Source of the DNA: Nautilus pompilius
Taxonomy: Eukaryota > Mollusca > Cephalopoda > Nautilida > Nautilidae
Direction: 5' to 3'
Length of the DNA stretch: 64,000 bases
Assembly: GCA_018389105.1 (NCBI GenBank)
Contig: JACATO010000605.1
Span: 372,001-436,000, forward strand
Shown here: positions 1 through 14,800 of the stretch, in pieces
Numbering within the stretch: the first letter of the stretch is position 1
Layout: every line of letters starts with the position of its first letter
Notes under the pieces: generated by a model
The model's input: the letters and a program-made list of their open reading frames with translations, nothing else
What the model was told of the DNA's origin: nothing
The model's database searches: none
Position numbers and translations under genes: made by a program

Positions 1-143
1 TTTGCTCCTAAACATTTCTTTTACAAGGAATTCAAAAACGGCAAATGGTCACGTTACAAAAAGCCTGGATGACTTTCTAAGTTACCAAATTCACCTGACA
101 GAAGACAATCACCCACCTCCTTCCAGCTGAGTTATGTACCTAC

Positions 144-270
144 CAGCATCATATTTTTTTCTTTTTCCAGGTGGTGGATCTGAGGGTTCACCATCTTCAC
201 CATCTGACATTTCCATCGCATCATCTTGATATTCATTTAGAAATTCTTCCTGCTGGGAAATCTTAATTTC
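144..270 (-). CDS. ENOX: ENOX exon, acidic MEMSDGEDGE segment; last exon in window
   Basis: The exon encodes EIKISQQEEFLNEYQDDAME and then MSDGEDGEPSDPPPGKRKKY. It ends at a consensus donor (gtaggt) at 143. The family has a similar acidic block followed by basic residues. The next exon must lie before base 1; I found no further exon in 1-143. Confidence 0.88.
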
Positions 271-3200
271 CTGCAAACAAAAGCAACATGCTTCATTCTA
301 AAACAGGACCAGGCTGGCGGGGATTTTAGTCGTTCACGATCAACTCGAGAAAACCCCAGCCCGGAGATAAAATGAGAGCTGTCAGCTTTCATTAATTGAA
401 AGACAGAACCAGGTTGTAATCCAACAGAACTCTCATTTAATTTCCACACTGATTAACTGTTAGAACAAATGATAAACAAACAAAGGTTATAAGCAGGCAA
501 ACAACAACAATAATATGACTAGCAGCTATTTGCTTATTTTATTTTAGAGAAAAACAAACAGGAAAATTAAACAAAAAACAAAACAAAAAACTTACAACCT
601 TCGTCTTCCATAAGGAGCCACTCAGAGAAAGCATGTCACCAGCTACTGTAAATGACAATAAGTACTCACCCTTTTTAAATTTTACTTCTATATATATATA
701 TAATTTTTTTTTTTTTTAATTTGTAAGAATCCCACTGACATCTATAAAGGAAACTACCAAAGAATAGATGGACACTAAAATACAAGCACCAAAAGTAGCT
801 TATTTATAAGATTTAGACCTAAAATTGAACAGGTTTTGTAAATTTAGGCATAACGCCAGACTACTTTGTGTTTTTACTCTAAGGTTTCGTGTTTATTTGT
901 TAATGATTTCATGATAAGAAATTATTTTAGTTAAGAAAATTATTTAACTCATTGTAATACAAATTTTAAAAATGAAATGTCACTTGAGCTGGTGTTCATA
1001 GATCAAAGAATGGAAAATGGCTTGGTGCCCAACTTATTTTCCTATTTTCATCACTGAAAGTCCTCTTGTAATTATGAAGTTTCTTTTTTTTAAAAATATG
1101 CTTCATTGTTTTATGCATCAAGTAAAATGGGTTGGAGCTAAAGTGAAAAAATAAATTTTAAGAAACTCATGCCAATATGAAGTGTTACCTTAAATATTAA
1201 ATAGTTCACGTCTCAAACCCCCCCCCCCAACCATCAAAAGACATTTGTTATATAGGGTGTACGTAAAATCCTGCTATTATTTCAAAGTTAAGATTAACAG
1301 ACATAGCTGCTGAATTTGGAGCGCACAATCCAGAGACTCCTAAAGTTAATGTCCAGTTCTTACCAGGAATAAAATTTAGGATATTTTTTTTGTTTTAGAA
1401 GAATACAGTAACTGGTGACTCATACCTGAAGATGCCACAAAGTTTCTTGTGCAACTCTAGATCAGATCCTGTTGGATAACATGAAGTCGTTGTTCATGCT
1501 TACCTCAGTGAGACCTTTCCAGACAAGATGGATTGGATTGGATTCGATTGGATGCAGTGGCCAAACAATGACCTCACCTGACACCTATGGACTCCTTCCT
1601 TTGGGTAAAATCGAAGTCCAACATGTATTCAAACAGGCCTCTCCATTTGGAGGCCATTAGAGGAAGAAATAAACATGAGATAACTGCCATACCACATGAG
1701 TGGACATTTTCACAGCATTTGAAAACAGTCTTCAACATTGTACAGATAATCCTTAAAGGAAGAAGCGTAAACATTCTTACGATTACTCTACTTACTGAAA
1801 CTGATTAAACTTTAACATAGTTACACAACTTTACGTACACCCTGTATTACTGAGAATTATTTAAAAATAAAATATGATCAAATATATCCCGTGTTAAAGT
1901 AAATGGAGTAACTAAAAGTATTAAAGTTAACTACTATGGTGGTTATGGTAATAAAGTGATAGAGAAATAACTTAAATGAAATAAAAATGCATAAAATATA
2001 ATGTAGTGGTTTGAAATTTTTCTCCTTTATCTTAATGGAAGTATTTTGTATGCCACTACTACTATATTGCTTGCACAGTAAAATCTGACAAAATCAATAA
2101 AAATTATCAGAGAAAACCTGCAATGTGAATCTAACAGAAACCACAGTTTATAAGTGAGAAAAATCAAACCTATGAAAGCAAGATGGAACGAGAAAAAAAT
2201 AGTAGTAAACCTTCAGACAAACACCAGACAGATGAAGCTCAGAATTCATACTCTGGATACTCCATGAGCAGCATTATGCTTTTAATACACTCACCCACTA
2301 CTAACACAATTTTAAGGATGCAAAATTTCCACTAAAGTACTAACTGACAAGAGACTAACTGCTGGTAAAACTATCAAATCTATCTGCATTTACCACATTT
2401 CTGGCATGGTTCTTCCAACAAGGTAAGTAAGGCACAGCAAAACTGTCTAAATAAGACAACAGGGATTTTATTTATGACATGGGATGATTTGTGTTACTGG
2501 TTTGCGAAGGCATTGTTTCTACAATAGCCGCACATTCCTTTACTCACAGAGAGTTTGTGATTATGGCCAAATGACTGGGATGATGGGCTTTACTGATAAT
2601 GTAAGAGGTTGAGGCAAACTGGAATGATAGATGAGATAATTCAAGAGATCCTGCAGAGACTTGATATTGATTCTTTACTAGACTGTTGAACATTAGATCA
2701 CATTTAAATGCCTCTACAATTCTGTTTCATTATCTTGTTATTTCAAAATCTTTAATTTCCACAATTCTAGTCTTTCTCATTAAAATTAAAAGCACATTAC
2801 TTCATCATTTTGGAGGAGAGCATTAAGATGGTATTTACAAGAAATAGTCAATGATGATTTTTTTCCAAATTTACTAAATATTCTTTAAAAAAGCAATAAT
2901 AATAATAATTGGGGATAGCATAATGCTGAGTACTTTGCAGCCATAAAACTTGTTGAGAAAAGAAAAAAAAAAGGTTTCTGATAGAGTTAACCACCAAATT
3001 CCAAATTTTCAGGGGATACTTCAAAATAAAGAGACTAGAAGTGTGTCAAATAAATATCATACAATTTTTTTAAACTTATTACATTAAATATCTATATAAT
3101 AAACTAGCTGACATGAAAAATAAAGTTACATAAGACTCGTGTGTGAAATGGTACTTGTTTTGCACATCTTTAAATCATTACAAATGAAGTTTTAAAATAC

Positions 3201-5836
3201 ATTTTCATTCCAATGGTAAAATACAAATACATACATTTTCAGAATTTCAGTGCAATTCTACTTCAAAATAAGCAGTAAGACATTTCCTTCACTCTGAAAC
3301 AAAGCAGGTTGGTAAGCTGTTCATTCGAGCCTGAAGCCATTACAAAGCTGCTACAATCGTGAACACACCTCCGCTCTTCACAGTTATCAGCTAGCCTAGT
3401 TTTAAAGATCCATTTTAAAACTCAGTCATCCCACCTACCTTCACGCACAAGACTGTAACCAATACCATACTGCCATGTTCATGCTGACCATAGCTTAAAT
3501 TCACAATACACAACCAGGCAAATAACATTTTCGTATTAGACAAAAGTTTTGCTGCTTTGTGGAGTGTGCCATTTCATATACTGAACAATATTAATGATAG
3601 ACCAGTAATAGTGAAACAAGAATTTATTGCCACAACCAGGTGAAAAACTGGGACTAATCTTAGAGAGCAACCAATGGTAGTATTATCAGAGTCCATCTAC
3701 ACTTATTTGTCACAGCTAACAATGAGACTGGGAGGAGGATTGATTCCAAATGTAACATTTAGTAGAAACATGTAAATGTTTTGGTATAAAGACATGAAAA
3801 AAGTGGATTGTGGTCCTATCAGTTTTGGCTCTGTTAGGATATTTGCTTTGGAGAGCAGTGTTAAAAATGGGTAGCCATACTCATTTGGAAGATTCAGAGA
3901 TCTATTGGTAGGATAGAGGCCAAACACACAAACCCATGCGGCTGCTTGGGTAAATGTAAACAGGCATGGCTTCTCAACCATGGAGAGAGTTTCAAGTGCA
4001 TGTAGATATTGTGCAAAGGTCAGTTACTTTTGGCTCAACAAAGCAGAACTACAACACCAACCCAACTTGCTTTTGGTTTCTCTGCAACCATGTGAAGATA
4101 GGTATCAGCCTCAACCATATGCAGGTGGCTACATGAAAGAGAGCTCTTTGTGAGAAAACTCGTTATGCACATGCCCTTGACACCCCACAAAAAACAGAAG
4201 CTCGGGCCATGAACGTGTAACTTGCACAACTATGGTCTGGGCAGGAATTTGGCATACAAATCTGTACGTGTCTCAGAGAGGTACTTTGACATGAGATTCT
4301 GCATCCTTATGTCAGACAATATGCAGGTGCAATCAGAGATAACTTCATTTTAATGGACATTGATACTCACCCTCATAGGGCATGGGTAATGTACCAACAC
4401 CTTCAAGACCAAACCATTATCCATGTAATATGGCCAACACACTTTTCTGAGCTAATTCCTATTGAGAATTGTCAGGGTGCTCTCGGAGGATATGCCGCCT
4501 TCCTCCAACCACATTCCAAGAACTGCAAACTTTTCTGATAAGATAATGGACTTTACTGCCCACTGCTTTCATTGATATGGTTATAAGCAGCATAAAAAAC
4601 CGCTGAGACTCTTGTATTGCTGTCAGTGGGCAACCACATCCCCTATTGACGACCTCTAGTTCACTTTCTTTATGTTAGAATCTCCACTTGTTTCTCTCTT
4701 CACCCATAACAATCATTTGTGATTTACATCTTTCTTTGATAAAAGTTGTTACACAAGGAGGAGTCTATGTTGATCATTTGATGAAAACTTGAACCATTTT
4801 AGAAATTTTTTAGTTTGTTGCTTAACTTTTAGAAATCGATATATTATCTAAGTAGTTAACTAGTCTCCTTCACATCCCACAGATGTCAATAGCAAGTTGT
4901 CTGTGATCGGGTTTCACCCTTGCAGTTATCTTTGCCTCAATTGTCTACAGATATCAATTTTGGCATTATACTAATAAAAGAAACAATTTTGACAGATCTT
5001 TTCTTTCTGACTTTTATATGAGTGAAAGCATGAAAAAATTCTAAGAAAGCTATGAAATATGTCATCATGTGTCGATTGTTGATTTGAACAAAAGGTGGGA
5101 CAAATCATAATTTCAATAGCAGATTATATGACTAATACATATGCAAAAATTACTAATAATGGAAATGTGGGGCAAAATTAAAGTTGTTCAACTTATTTAT
5201 AACTTACTTAAGTGACACCATGTTGAAGCTAGTTACAGTTCTTTAAGGTACATACGGGTGAGTGGCAGTCCACTGAGAGACTACTGGACTGCCATGGTTG
5301 AAGGCCCAAGTTCAAATTCTAGTTTGGACCAGCTCAATTTGGCATACCTCCCTAGTTTCTTACTATTCTTCACCAGCCAACTGTATGGGTTTCTCCTGCA
5401 CCTAAAAATGAAGAGTTCCGGTAGAGTTTTCCAAATACATGTGATGGGAGTTCCCTGGGTAACTTTTGAATGATTTGCACCCTGACCTCCTCTCAAGAGC
5501 TCCCAACTGTACCTAGATAATTTGCCTGGTCCTCACACCTTGAGAGTCGAGACAGGGGTTCCCCAACAAGGTGGTGGTGATGATACATACAGAGTATTAG
5601 GTACCTAGACATTAATTACCATAGCAATATCTTTATTCAAAAGCTATTTATCCATACCAACAGAGGAGCTGACTCAGTTATTGATTTTAACCAGATTTGG
5701 TATCTGCTTTTAGCTTAGCCAAAGCTCTAATTTTTTTATGTTTTTACAAAAATGATTATAGTTTTACATATTTTAAGAAATAAAGGAAGCTATATGTTTA
5801 TTAAAATGTTCTCTAGATTTATTTTAAGATTCATAG

Positions 5837-5871
<35 letters not shown>

Positions 5872-8800
5872 AGACTATGATTAAATATGTGCTAAACAAT
5901 CATTAATACACACACAACAATACTGTTCAAATGCTTTCTTCTAGAATGTTGTAGCCTGCATTACTCATTTTATCCCTCTGAGTGCTGAAAAAACAAACTA
6001 CTATCCAAAACACAAAGGTGTACATACATACAAACACGCACCTGAATCTGTTTTAGCCACAAGTCAACATTCTTGCGCTGTGCCTTTGAGAAGTGGTCCC
6101 ATGACTTCTGTTTTTGAGCGGTTGAAAACACTTTCTCAATCTGATCAACTTCAAGAAATGGAATGAAACAAGTCATATGGAGGTAATACAAACCAATAAT
6201 AATTGTTGAGGTTTCTACTGCATACTTTTATGGATTCCATTCCTCTGACTCTAGGACAAGTTCCAAATGATCCAACATCTCACTACATCCATTCTCACAA
6301 TATTTTTTTTTAAATCGTTTAAATACTAATAATAACTCAAGGAGCACCTTACCTACACTTACAATAAATTCTCACCAGTTGTGTCCATATCAGTTAACTT
6401 ATGGCGAAATATTTGCAACTTACATTTTAACAATACTTACCACTTTTCCCCAAGCCTATTATATTTCTTCCAGCTTTTATAGAATATAACCATATAAAAC
6501 CAATACAAGCCAGAACTTTCAGTAAGCTTTTGAAACTTTGTATAGTGTCATCCATGCATACACATTGAAAATCCTGTAGAAGCAGCTAAATATATTCATA
6601 AGCTTATCTTCAATTTAAAAAATCACTACTACTGACTGCAATGTACACTAATCTAAAACTGTTACAGACCTACCTGTTTTCAGTTCTTCACTGCAATCCT
6701 TCAGTTTCTTTCCATTTCCAAGAAAACAATCTCATCACTTTCCAGTATCATTTGTTATGATGATTATCTCACTGTTAAATACTGTGTTTGTCTGTCTGTC
6801 TGTCTGTCTGTGTGTGTGTGTGTGTGTGTGTGGGGGGTATTAATATTTATAAATATAAATATAATATATATATATTATATTTATATATAATATTTATAAA
6901 TATAAATATAATATATATATATATATAATATTTATAAATATTATATATTTATATATATTTATAAATATATAATATTTATATATATATATTTATAAATATT
7001 ATATATATTATATTTATATATATTTATATATATATATATAATATTTATATATATTTATAAATATTATATATATATATATCAGATTAACTCCACAAATTAG
7101 CAGATAATTTGCAGTAATTTACATTTAAGATTCTGCTTAGTTTAGTTTTGCTTTTCTGAGATGATGATGATAAGTTAAAATGATAAAAATTCTACAGGCA
7201 CATTTTCTATTCTTAATTTGCCTTTTGTTTATTTTTTAAATTTCAATTTTCACCTATAATCTAATTATATAATGTAGCAGCACCATATGTAATAAGAGAT
7301 TTCTGATGCCAATGGTTAATTCTTTACCCACCAGTTCTTACTTGAAATCTACTCCATCGTTTCAAGGTGCATTTTTCGCATTATATGATCTTTTAAAATA
7401 TTTTACCACAATGAATTCAGACTACCAACAAAAACATTTCCTATAATAATGAAGTCTTATTTAAAAAAAAAAATACAAACCGAAAGTTATTAAACCTTGA
7501 AATGACTGTGACTCAGATAATTTCTATATTTTGTTCTATTTTAATCATCTAGCCAATTTATTTTATTTTAATTTGATGGTGACAGTAATAATGCTGAGAA
7601 TTATTTTAGTTGCTGTTATTTACAGAAAGACAGGAACATCTTAACTTTTATAAGTTCTCATTCTTTAAAATCTTGGTGCAATTTAGGACTTTTTTGAAAA
7701 ATATTTAAAAAAAAAAAAGACTAGACATTTTTATGATGTAAGTGACACTCTAGAAATTGGACTCACATATGGCGTTTTTCTGGTTCAGGAAAAGGATGGG
7801 AATTGCTATGCTATTTTGTTTTTCTACTTCTTACCTGATGATGCAGTAAAATAACTGCAATGAAAATTAATAGATATTCCAAGGAGCGTTAAAAAGTCCA
7901 AACTAAAACTGCAATCATATCTCAAATTGTAAAATTTTGTATCAACTCTAGGCTTAAATAAAACTTACCTGAAGACATTTTTATACCTGTTTTTAACTTG
8001 TACAAACACGAGATATAACATTATATTAGAAACAATATTTATACAAAGATCACCAATAAATAGGTGCTCAGTCAGTGTAAGTTTCAACCAGTAAATGTAA
8101 TTAATTGATGCCTTTAATAATAGTTCTGCTTAATAATTAACAAAAGAAGCCCAACTATAGAAATGAATAAGAGCAGTAACAATATAATTGAAGGGGCCAG
8201 CATACAAGCTGTTCCATAACTAACCAAACAGACTCAAGTGCTCATATTTCAGGAAGTTGGTTTCACCTTATTTAAATACACAGTGAGAAAAAAGTACAAG
8301 ACAAACAAACAACTTGTTCACTCAATCATGGAGGTCACTCAACAAAATTGTGTCTGCCCAATCATCACTCAGGAAACTTTTTATTCAGTCAGGTGTCCCA
8401 TGTTGCACGAACCATAAATTGTCCATGTGCTTAAATTTCAGACTACATGAGGTTAACAGTGTCATAATATCTATAGGTTTGATTCACCTGTCCTCAACGA
8501 AAATCAGCCCAACAATGCCACCACCAACTCCGCCCAAACCATGACATTTCTTTTACAACAAGATTATGACTCCATAAAATGTTGCCCTGCAATGCCAGGT
8601 CGGCAACAATTTTAGCAAGCCAAATCTCAGAATGCTACTTAATGATTCAAAGAGGCTGCACACCAGTCAGACAACGCATATTCACTGACTAGACCATGTC
8701 CCCCTACCCTTCCAACAGAATGTTTACTATGTAATTCTCTCCACCACTGTCTTTGAACTTCTGCTGGACTTTTCAACTTCAAACACACCACCACTCATCC

Positions 8801-11800
8801 CTCCATTTTCCTACATTCGCTACAACAGCACTGTAATGGTAGATTTATAAAGCTTGTATAAGTACATTATTTGCAGGTTGTTTTATTATTGTATGATGCA
8901 TTGTTAAAGAGGAATTATCATTTGAGTGTTTGGTTAATTATGTAACATGCTGTACAAGCAAAGCAAAAATAATTTGAACATCTGAATTTACTTTTCTCTT
9001 TTATTGCTATGGGAATGTAGCAAACAAATTATCTTCAAATAAAAAATAGATACAGTCGATGATCGATATAAGCACAATGATCTATAATAAGCACTTAATC
9101 GTGTAGTCCCAAAAATTTTCATATATATTTTTAATAGGAATAATCTTTATCAACACGAAATTGATATAAGCATGTGGAACAAATCCAGGAAGAAACAGTA
9201 AAAATAAAGTTGAAAAGTCTGTGAAAAGCAGGCATAGTGTGGAATAAGCTGATTGGTGGAAATCACCTACGCAAAGCACGATATCTATAGGCGACGGCAT
9301 GACATGCCTATCATTCCTTTAATTAAGCATGTTCTGCACAGAGTTCATTATGGCTTCAAAACGTAAAAGTTTTACATTAGAATTCAAGCTAAAGGTTATT
9401 CAGGCGGTTCATAACAGTGAAAAGAAAGCCGATGTTGCACGAAAATTCAACATTGACCACACAATGGTTAGCTGATGGTTGCAAAACGAAGAGGAGTTAA
9501 GCAAACTCAGGTTGCAAAATGGAAATCTTTCTCGAAAGAGAAAGCAGGAAGGAGTATTACCAGATCTGGAGCAGCAGCTGTACAAATGGTTTGTTGTCAT
9601 GAGGGAGAAAAAGGCAGAGCTCTCTGGATCTCTTTTAATAGAGAAAGCTAAGTCTTTAGCTCAACAACTCTATGGTGGTTCCAAAGATCTTCATCCAAAC
9701 ACCTTTAGTTCCGGCTGGCTACAAAAGTTCCAAAAGAGATTCAATATTGTCTACAAACGAGAACATGGAGAAAAGGCGGATGCTGACTTATCTGGGGCCA
9801 AGGAATGTAAGAAGACTGTTTTGTCAGAGCTTCTGCAACGTTATCCAGAAGAGGCAATTTTCAACACTGACAAAACAGGACTGTATTTTAGGGCCACTCC
9901 TGACGGTACACTGGGCAGAAAGGATGAAGTCAGTGGAGGAAAAAAAAGGAGGAAAGACTGACTGTTCTGGTGGCGTCAAACATGACTAGCACTGAAAAAC
10001 TAGCTCTGCTAGTGATCAGCAAGAGCCAAAATCCAAGGTGTTTTAAGAACAAGAAAAATCACCTTCCAGTGCAATATGAATCAAATTCTGCAGCCTGGAT
10101 GACTCGAGCTTTATTCACAGAATGGCTAATAAAGTTGGACAGTAAATGTGATGCAAGAAAAGTAAAATTCTCCTGCTGCTAGATCAGTGCCCTGCACATC
10201 CTAAGGAAGTCGCAACAACAAATGTAGAGGTGGTGGTCTACTTGCCAATGAATACAACGTCACTAATACAGCCAATGGATGCTGGGATTATTCGCCACCT
10301 TAAAGCACACTATTACAAACAGTTAATGAAAGAGTTGGTTGCATGCTTAGATAGTGGCCAGGACGAATTTCTTGAGTGTGCTGCTAAATTTGTAACTGTT
10401 TTGAATGCCATTTTCATGCTAACAACTGCATGGGATAATGTGACCTCGACGACTATCCAAAATTGCTTCAGGAAATGTTTGTCATTGAATCAGGGAGAAA
10501 TGCTTCAATGCAATGAAGATTCTGAATTAGAAGTTTTAAACAGCGAAGAAGGCTCAAAATTGGATGGTGTGTGTATTGAATGCGATCGTCAACTTGAATG
10601 TTTTGAAGAACTGAATGAAGCAAGAAGTGATGAGACTGAAGTGTCAGAAGATGTTGAAATTGATGAGACATCAACTACTCCAATGCAAGCACTTGCTATG
10701 CTTGATGACGTAGAGAGTTCTTGAAAAACATGGTATACCAACTCAAGAGTTAAAGAACACCAAACATGCAATTCGAAGTTACATAATACAAAACAAGTGC
10801 ACTTGACAATCTTCAATTTTAGATTATTTTTCTAAATAAATACTGTGTCAACTGTTTTAATTTTATGTATTTTTATGAAGAAATAAAATTTTGTTTTTTA
10901 TTACACATTTCTCTAATATTATCAAAATGAATATGTACAAGAAATCCCTTTTAAAAATGGATTTATCAATATAAGCACATTGATCGATATAAGCACAATT
11001 TGTGCTGGTCCAGAGAAAGTGCTTATATCAATCACTGACTGTATTCTTATTGAGTAGAGTTTAAAGTAGTACAGCAAAACAATTGCCTTTTAGTAATATC
11101 ACTAAACCTAATACAGTGCAATGACTGTATCTGCATCAAAGCACGTGTAAAATAGATTTAGTTTTTTGGGTTTTTTAACCTAAAGGTTAATGATTTTAAG
11201 TTGTTTTCTAAATCTACACTAATACAAGCTTTTCTTTTGCAGTTTCTGAACACACACACACACAATCCATCCAATAAAATAGCCTCAGCTTAGTATGTAG
11301 TTTTTTTTATGATGTGTTCACTTCAGTATCTTTTCCTATCTAATCTAGTAGTCCTTAAGTCTCAAAGGAAACTTTCTGATTAAAATAACTGAACTGTTTC
11401 ATTTTACATCTGTTAAATATATCTGCTTTTGAAACTCAGCAAGTGTAAGACACAATTAATTCCAAACAAAAATATTTAATCAAATATTAAGCAGAAAACA
11501 AATAGACCAACCATTACTCAACACTCAACTGATCCAAATTTCATGTCTATCGTAGACAAAGGTTTTCCCACCTCCGCATTGTGAATTAAATAACTTTCCC
11601 AAGTTAACCAGTATGGACACAACCAACAGTCAGCTTCAACTAAAGTACACCAAAGTGTCACATCTTCAAAAATTGTTTTATAAACATGGCCTTTAATTCT
11701 ATACTGAATCAATCAATTTAAAAACACACCAACAATTTTTTAAAATCAAAATTTTAACAACTGATCTAAACCATTTGAAGTATATAATAAATTAAATGCT

Positions 11801-14800
11801 ATCCATTTTTGCATGTAAACAAATGCATTTCCTTATCATTAAAATGGCGCTTCGATAGGAACTTCTGGAAAACGATAACCCATAAAAAAACAAACAACAC
11901 GTTCACCACGTGCGGCGAGCCTAATGACAAGCATCAGCATCAGGTGTGAGCCATGCAGCACCATCTCATTGAATTCATAAGTCATGTGAAGAATGCAGAT
12001 CACCACAACACATACTGTGCGTGCTCTGTCAGCGCTGTATCCAGACGAAGACAGTGGTGGCCATGGCATGAAAGCTACTTGCCATTCTTGAAAGACCTGC
12101 AAGGAGATCCTTACAGTGAGAGACCCAGCGTTGTCCTGCTGCAGATGGTCAAAATTGGGGTACGGCTAAACAAATGGCACCCTTGTAGGTAACCACATTC
12201 ACTGGACTGCTAAAAAGCTTGAGTAGTGCAACCATTCCATCACACTTTGATCACTCCAACACTTCTGATATACACAGATGTCTGCTTGACATCCATCTGT
12301 GGTGCTACACCCTTGCTTTGCTATTGGCAACAATGAACTGGCTCTCATCTGTGAAGGCATTTTCTCCCCATTTGTCAGGACAACCACATGCTGCTGTGAC
12401 CATTAAAGTTACAAGGCACAGTATCTTGACGAATTTATTCAGAACATCTTAATGACAACTCTCTCATGTAAATGGTTATGCATGATATTCAGGTGCAATG
12501 GGCTGCATCTACTTTAAATTACTGCTGTTCTAACTGTTGCAGGAAGGAACCTTTTTGCTAAATGTTTTGTGCTGATGCAGCAATCCAGCATGTGCGATTG
12601 CAAGTCCACCCTGTTACAACATGCTTGGCCCATAGCCAAACATTGGTAGTATGACTACTTTTAGGAGTCTCGCAATGCCTTGTTGACTTACCTGCTTGAA
12701 CCATTCCTATAGTAATTCCTCCCTTAAGATCACTTATTCGAGGCATCATTACTCAAAACCTTTTGATAACCACACTTGGCTCAAATATTAAAATTGACCA
12801 TCACCTTCTCAAGGTTCTGTAAAATTTCAGACTGCTTTCGTGAATTACTCAAGCAGCACTTGCAAATTGTGAAAAATCCAAAAATCAACACTGGTGCAGA
12901 TAGATAAATAGATTTTTTCTTCAGGTAAGCCATTGACCATAGCACTTGTCATGTCATGTGTAGGTTTCATTGACCAGTGTTAACGTGTTACACAGTCATC
13001 AACATTTTTCAAGTTGTGTGTTTCTAAATTGGTTCAGTATATTCTTCTCACTTTCAAGTCATAAGAATTAATTCTAGTGCTTAGATAAAATTGTAAAAGC
13101 TAAGTAATAGAAATAATTTTAAACATCTCACTACTTCTGCTCATTTTCAATTTGCATTTGTAGCTAGTCTATTGAATGACATGCACCAAATGCTCTCAAA
13201 ACTGAGCCTTTAAAATAAAGGACAAATAAGCTAAATAGTTTGCACCTTGTTATGAGTGCTAAACATGCTTTTGAAGGCTCGAAGTATAAAAAATGATCCA
13301 ATCACATAGACAACTCCATCATTTTTATTTGCCCGATGCTACATATAAGCAAAGGTGAGTGAGACCTGAAGCACATTTGGCTTAAGGCAGCACCCACCAA
13401 GAGAAGATATTCCTGCCCCACCACAAAAAATAACTAATAAAATACACCACTGATGACTGCCATCCACATACATCAAATCCCAGGAAGATTCAGAGACAGA
13501 GCCACTAAAGTGCATAGACAAGCAAAGTAGATACAACTGGAGAATCAGTGTCTTCATGGCACCATCCACTAACACCATTTACAGTGGATATGGCAACACC
13601 AGTGGGTTTCAATTTTCATGACAGAAACACTTATATGTACAGACTGGGCCAAAGAAGAGTATGAATTCAGCAACAAACCAGTGAAAATCATGAAATTGTC
13701 ATTGGTCTTCATGAAAAGTCACTGGAGAGGGGAAATTTTCATTTTGTGTAACATCACTTGCTCTTGGAAATAATTTGAAATCCATCCATTTCAATACTAT
13801 TGGTGGAGTCTGTTAGAAAGGGTCACTGCTTATGACAGTATACATAAAAACAGTAAGTTCACTTGATAACTGCGATACTTGCAACTAAAACAAAATTAGA
13901 CTATTTTACAATTTTCCTTTTCTAATGCAGTTTCACAAAATTAATGGATTTACTAGCCATACTAATCTTAGATTTTTCTTTTTGTCTTCGAGTAAAGACA
14001 GACTTACAAAATCAGGTGCAAAATTCCAATCTTTTTTTCAAGTTGTCATTTAATATAATTATTTTTAGTCTTACTAAAGATAAAAAAATTTTAAACCTAA
14101 AATCCAAAGTTCTGGTATCCTTCTTGTCCTTGACAAAAAATAATTACTTACCACACTTCTTGTATAAGTCCTTGCAACCACATGTACCATTCTCTTAATT
14201 ATATATGCTAGTAAAAAAAAATAATAAAGATAATAAACATGTGTGCTTACATTGACGCAGGATTCCTTCAAAGCGTTGACGGAATTTATCCTTGGTTTTC
14301 TGAACCTCCTCTTCGTGTTGCTGTTTTTCATTAAGAAGACGCCGAACATGGGAGTTCGTACACTGTAGCATACTGTAGAAAGTGTTTACCGTTCTCCTGT
14401 TGCAATTTCCCCTATCCAGCCAGGTGATTAAAACTTGAGCAGCTTTCAAGAATGATTCGTCATCTAGTGGTGTTTCAAGAAAAGATAATTATTGACAAAT
14501 GAATGTTACATTTTTTTAAATTTTATGCTTGTTGGCAAAAAACGTTTTGAAATTTATTTTATACATTTTTAGTAACAAACTTATTATCTCCCAATAAAAT
14601 GTTCAGAAGCTATACACTATTAAATCACAGGAAAAGAAACTGAAAACATTTGATATTTATACTGATAAATGAAGAAACTAGCACTTCTAACATAAAAGGC
14701 TGATTGGTCCATGTAGATGATTGTACAAATACCTTTGTAAATAACTGTAACTAAAATACTGATAAGTTTATAATGTAATAGTTAATTTGTTCTTTATCTA

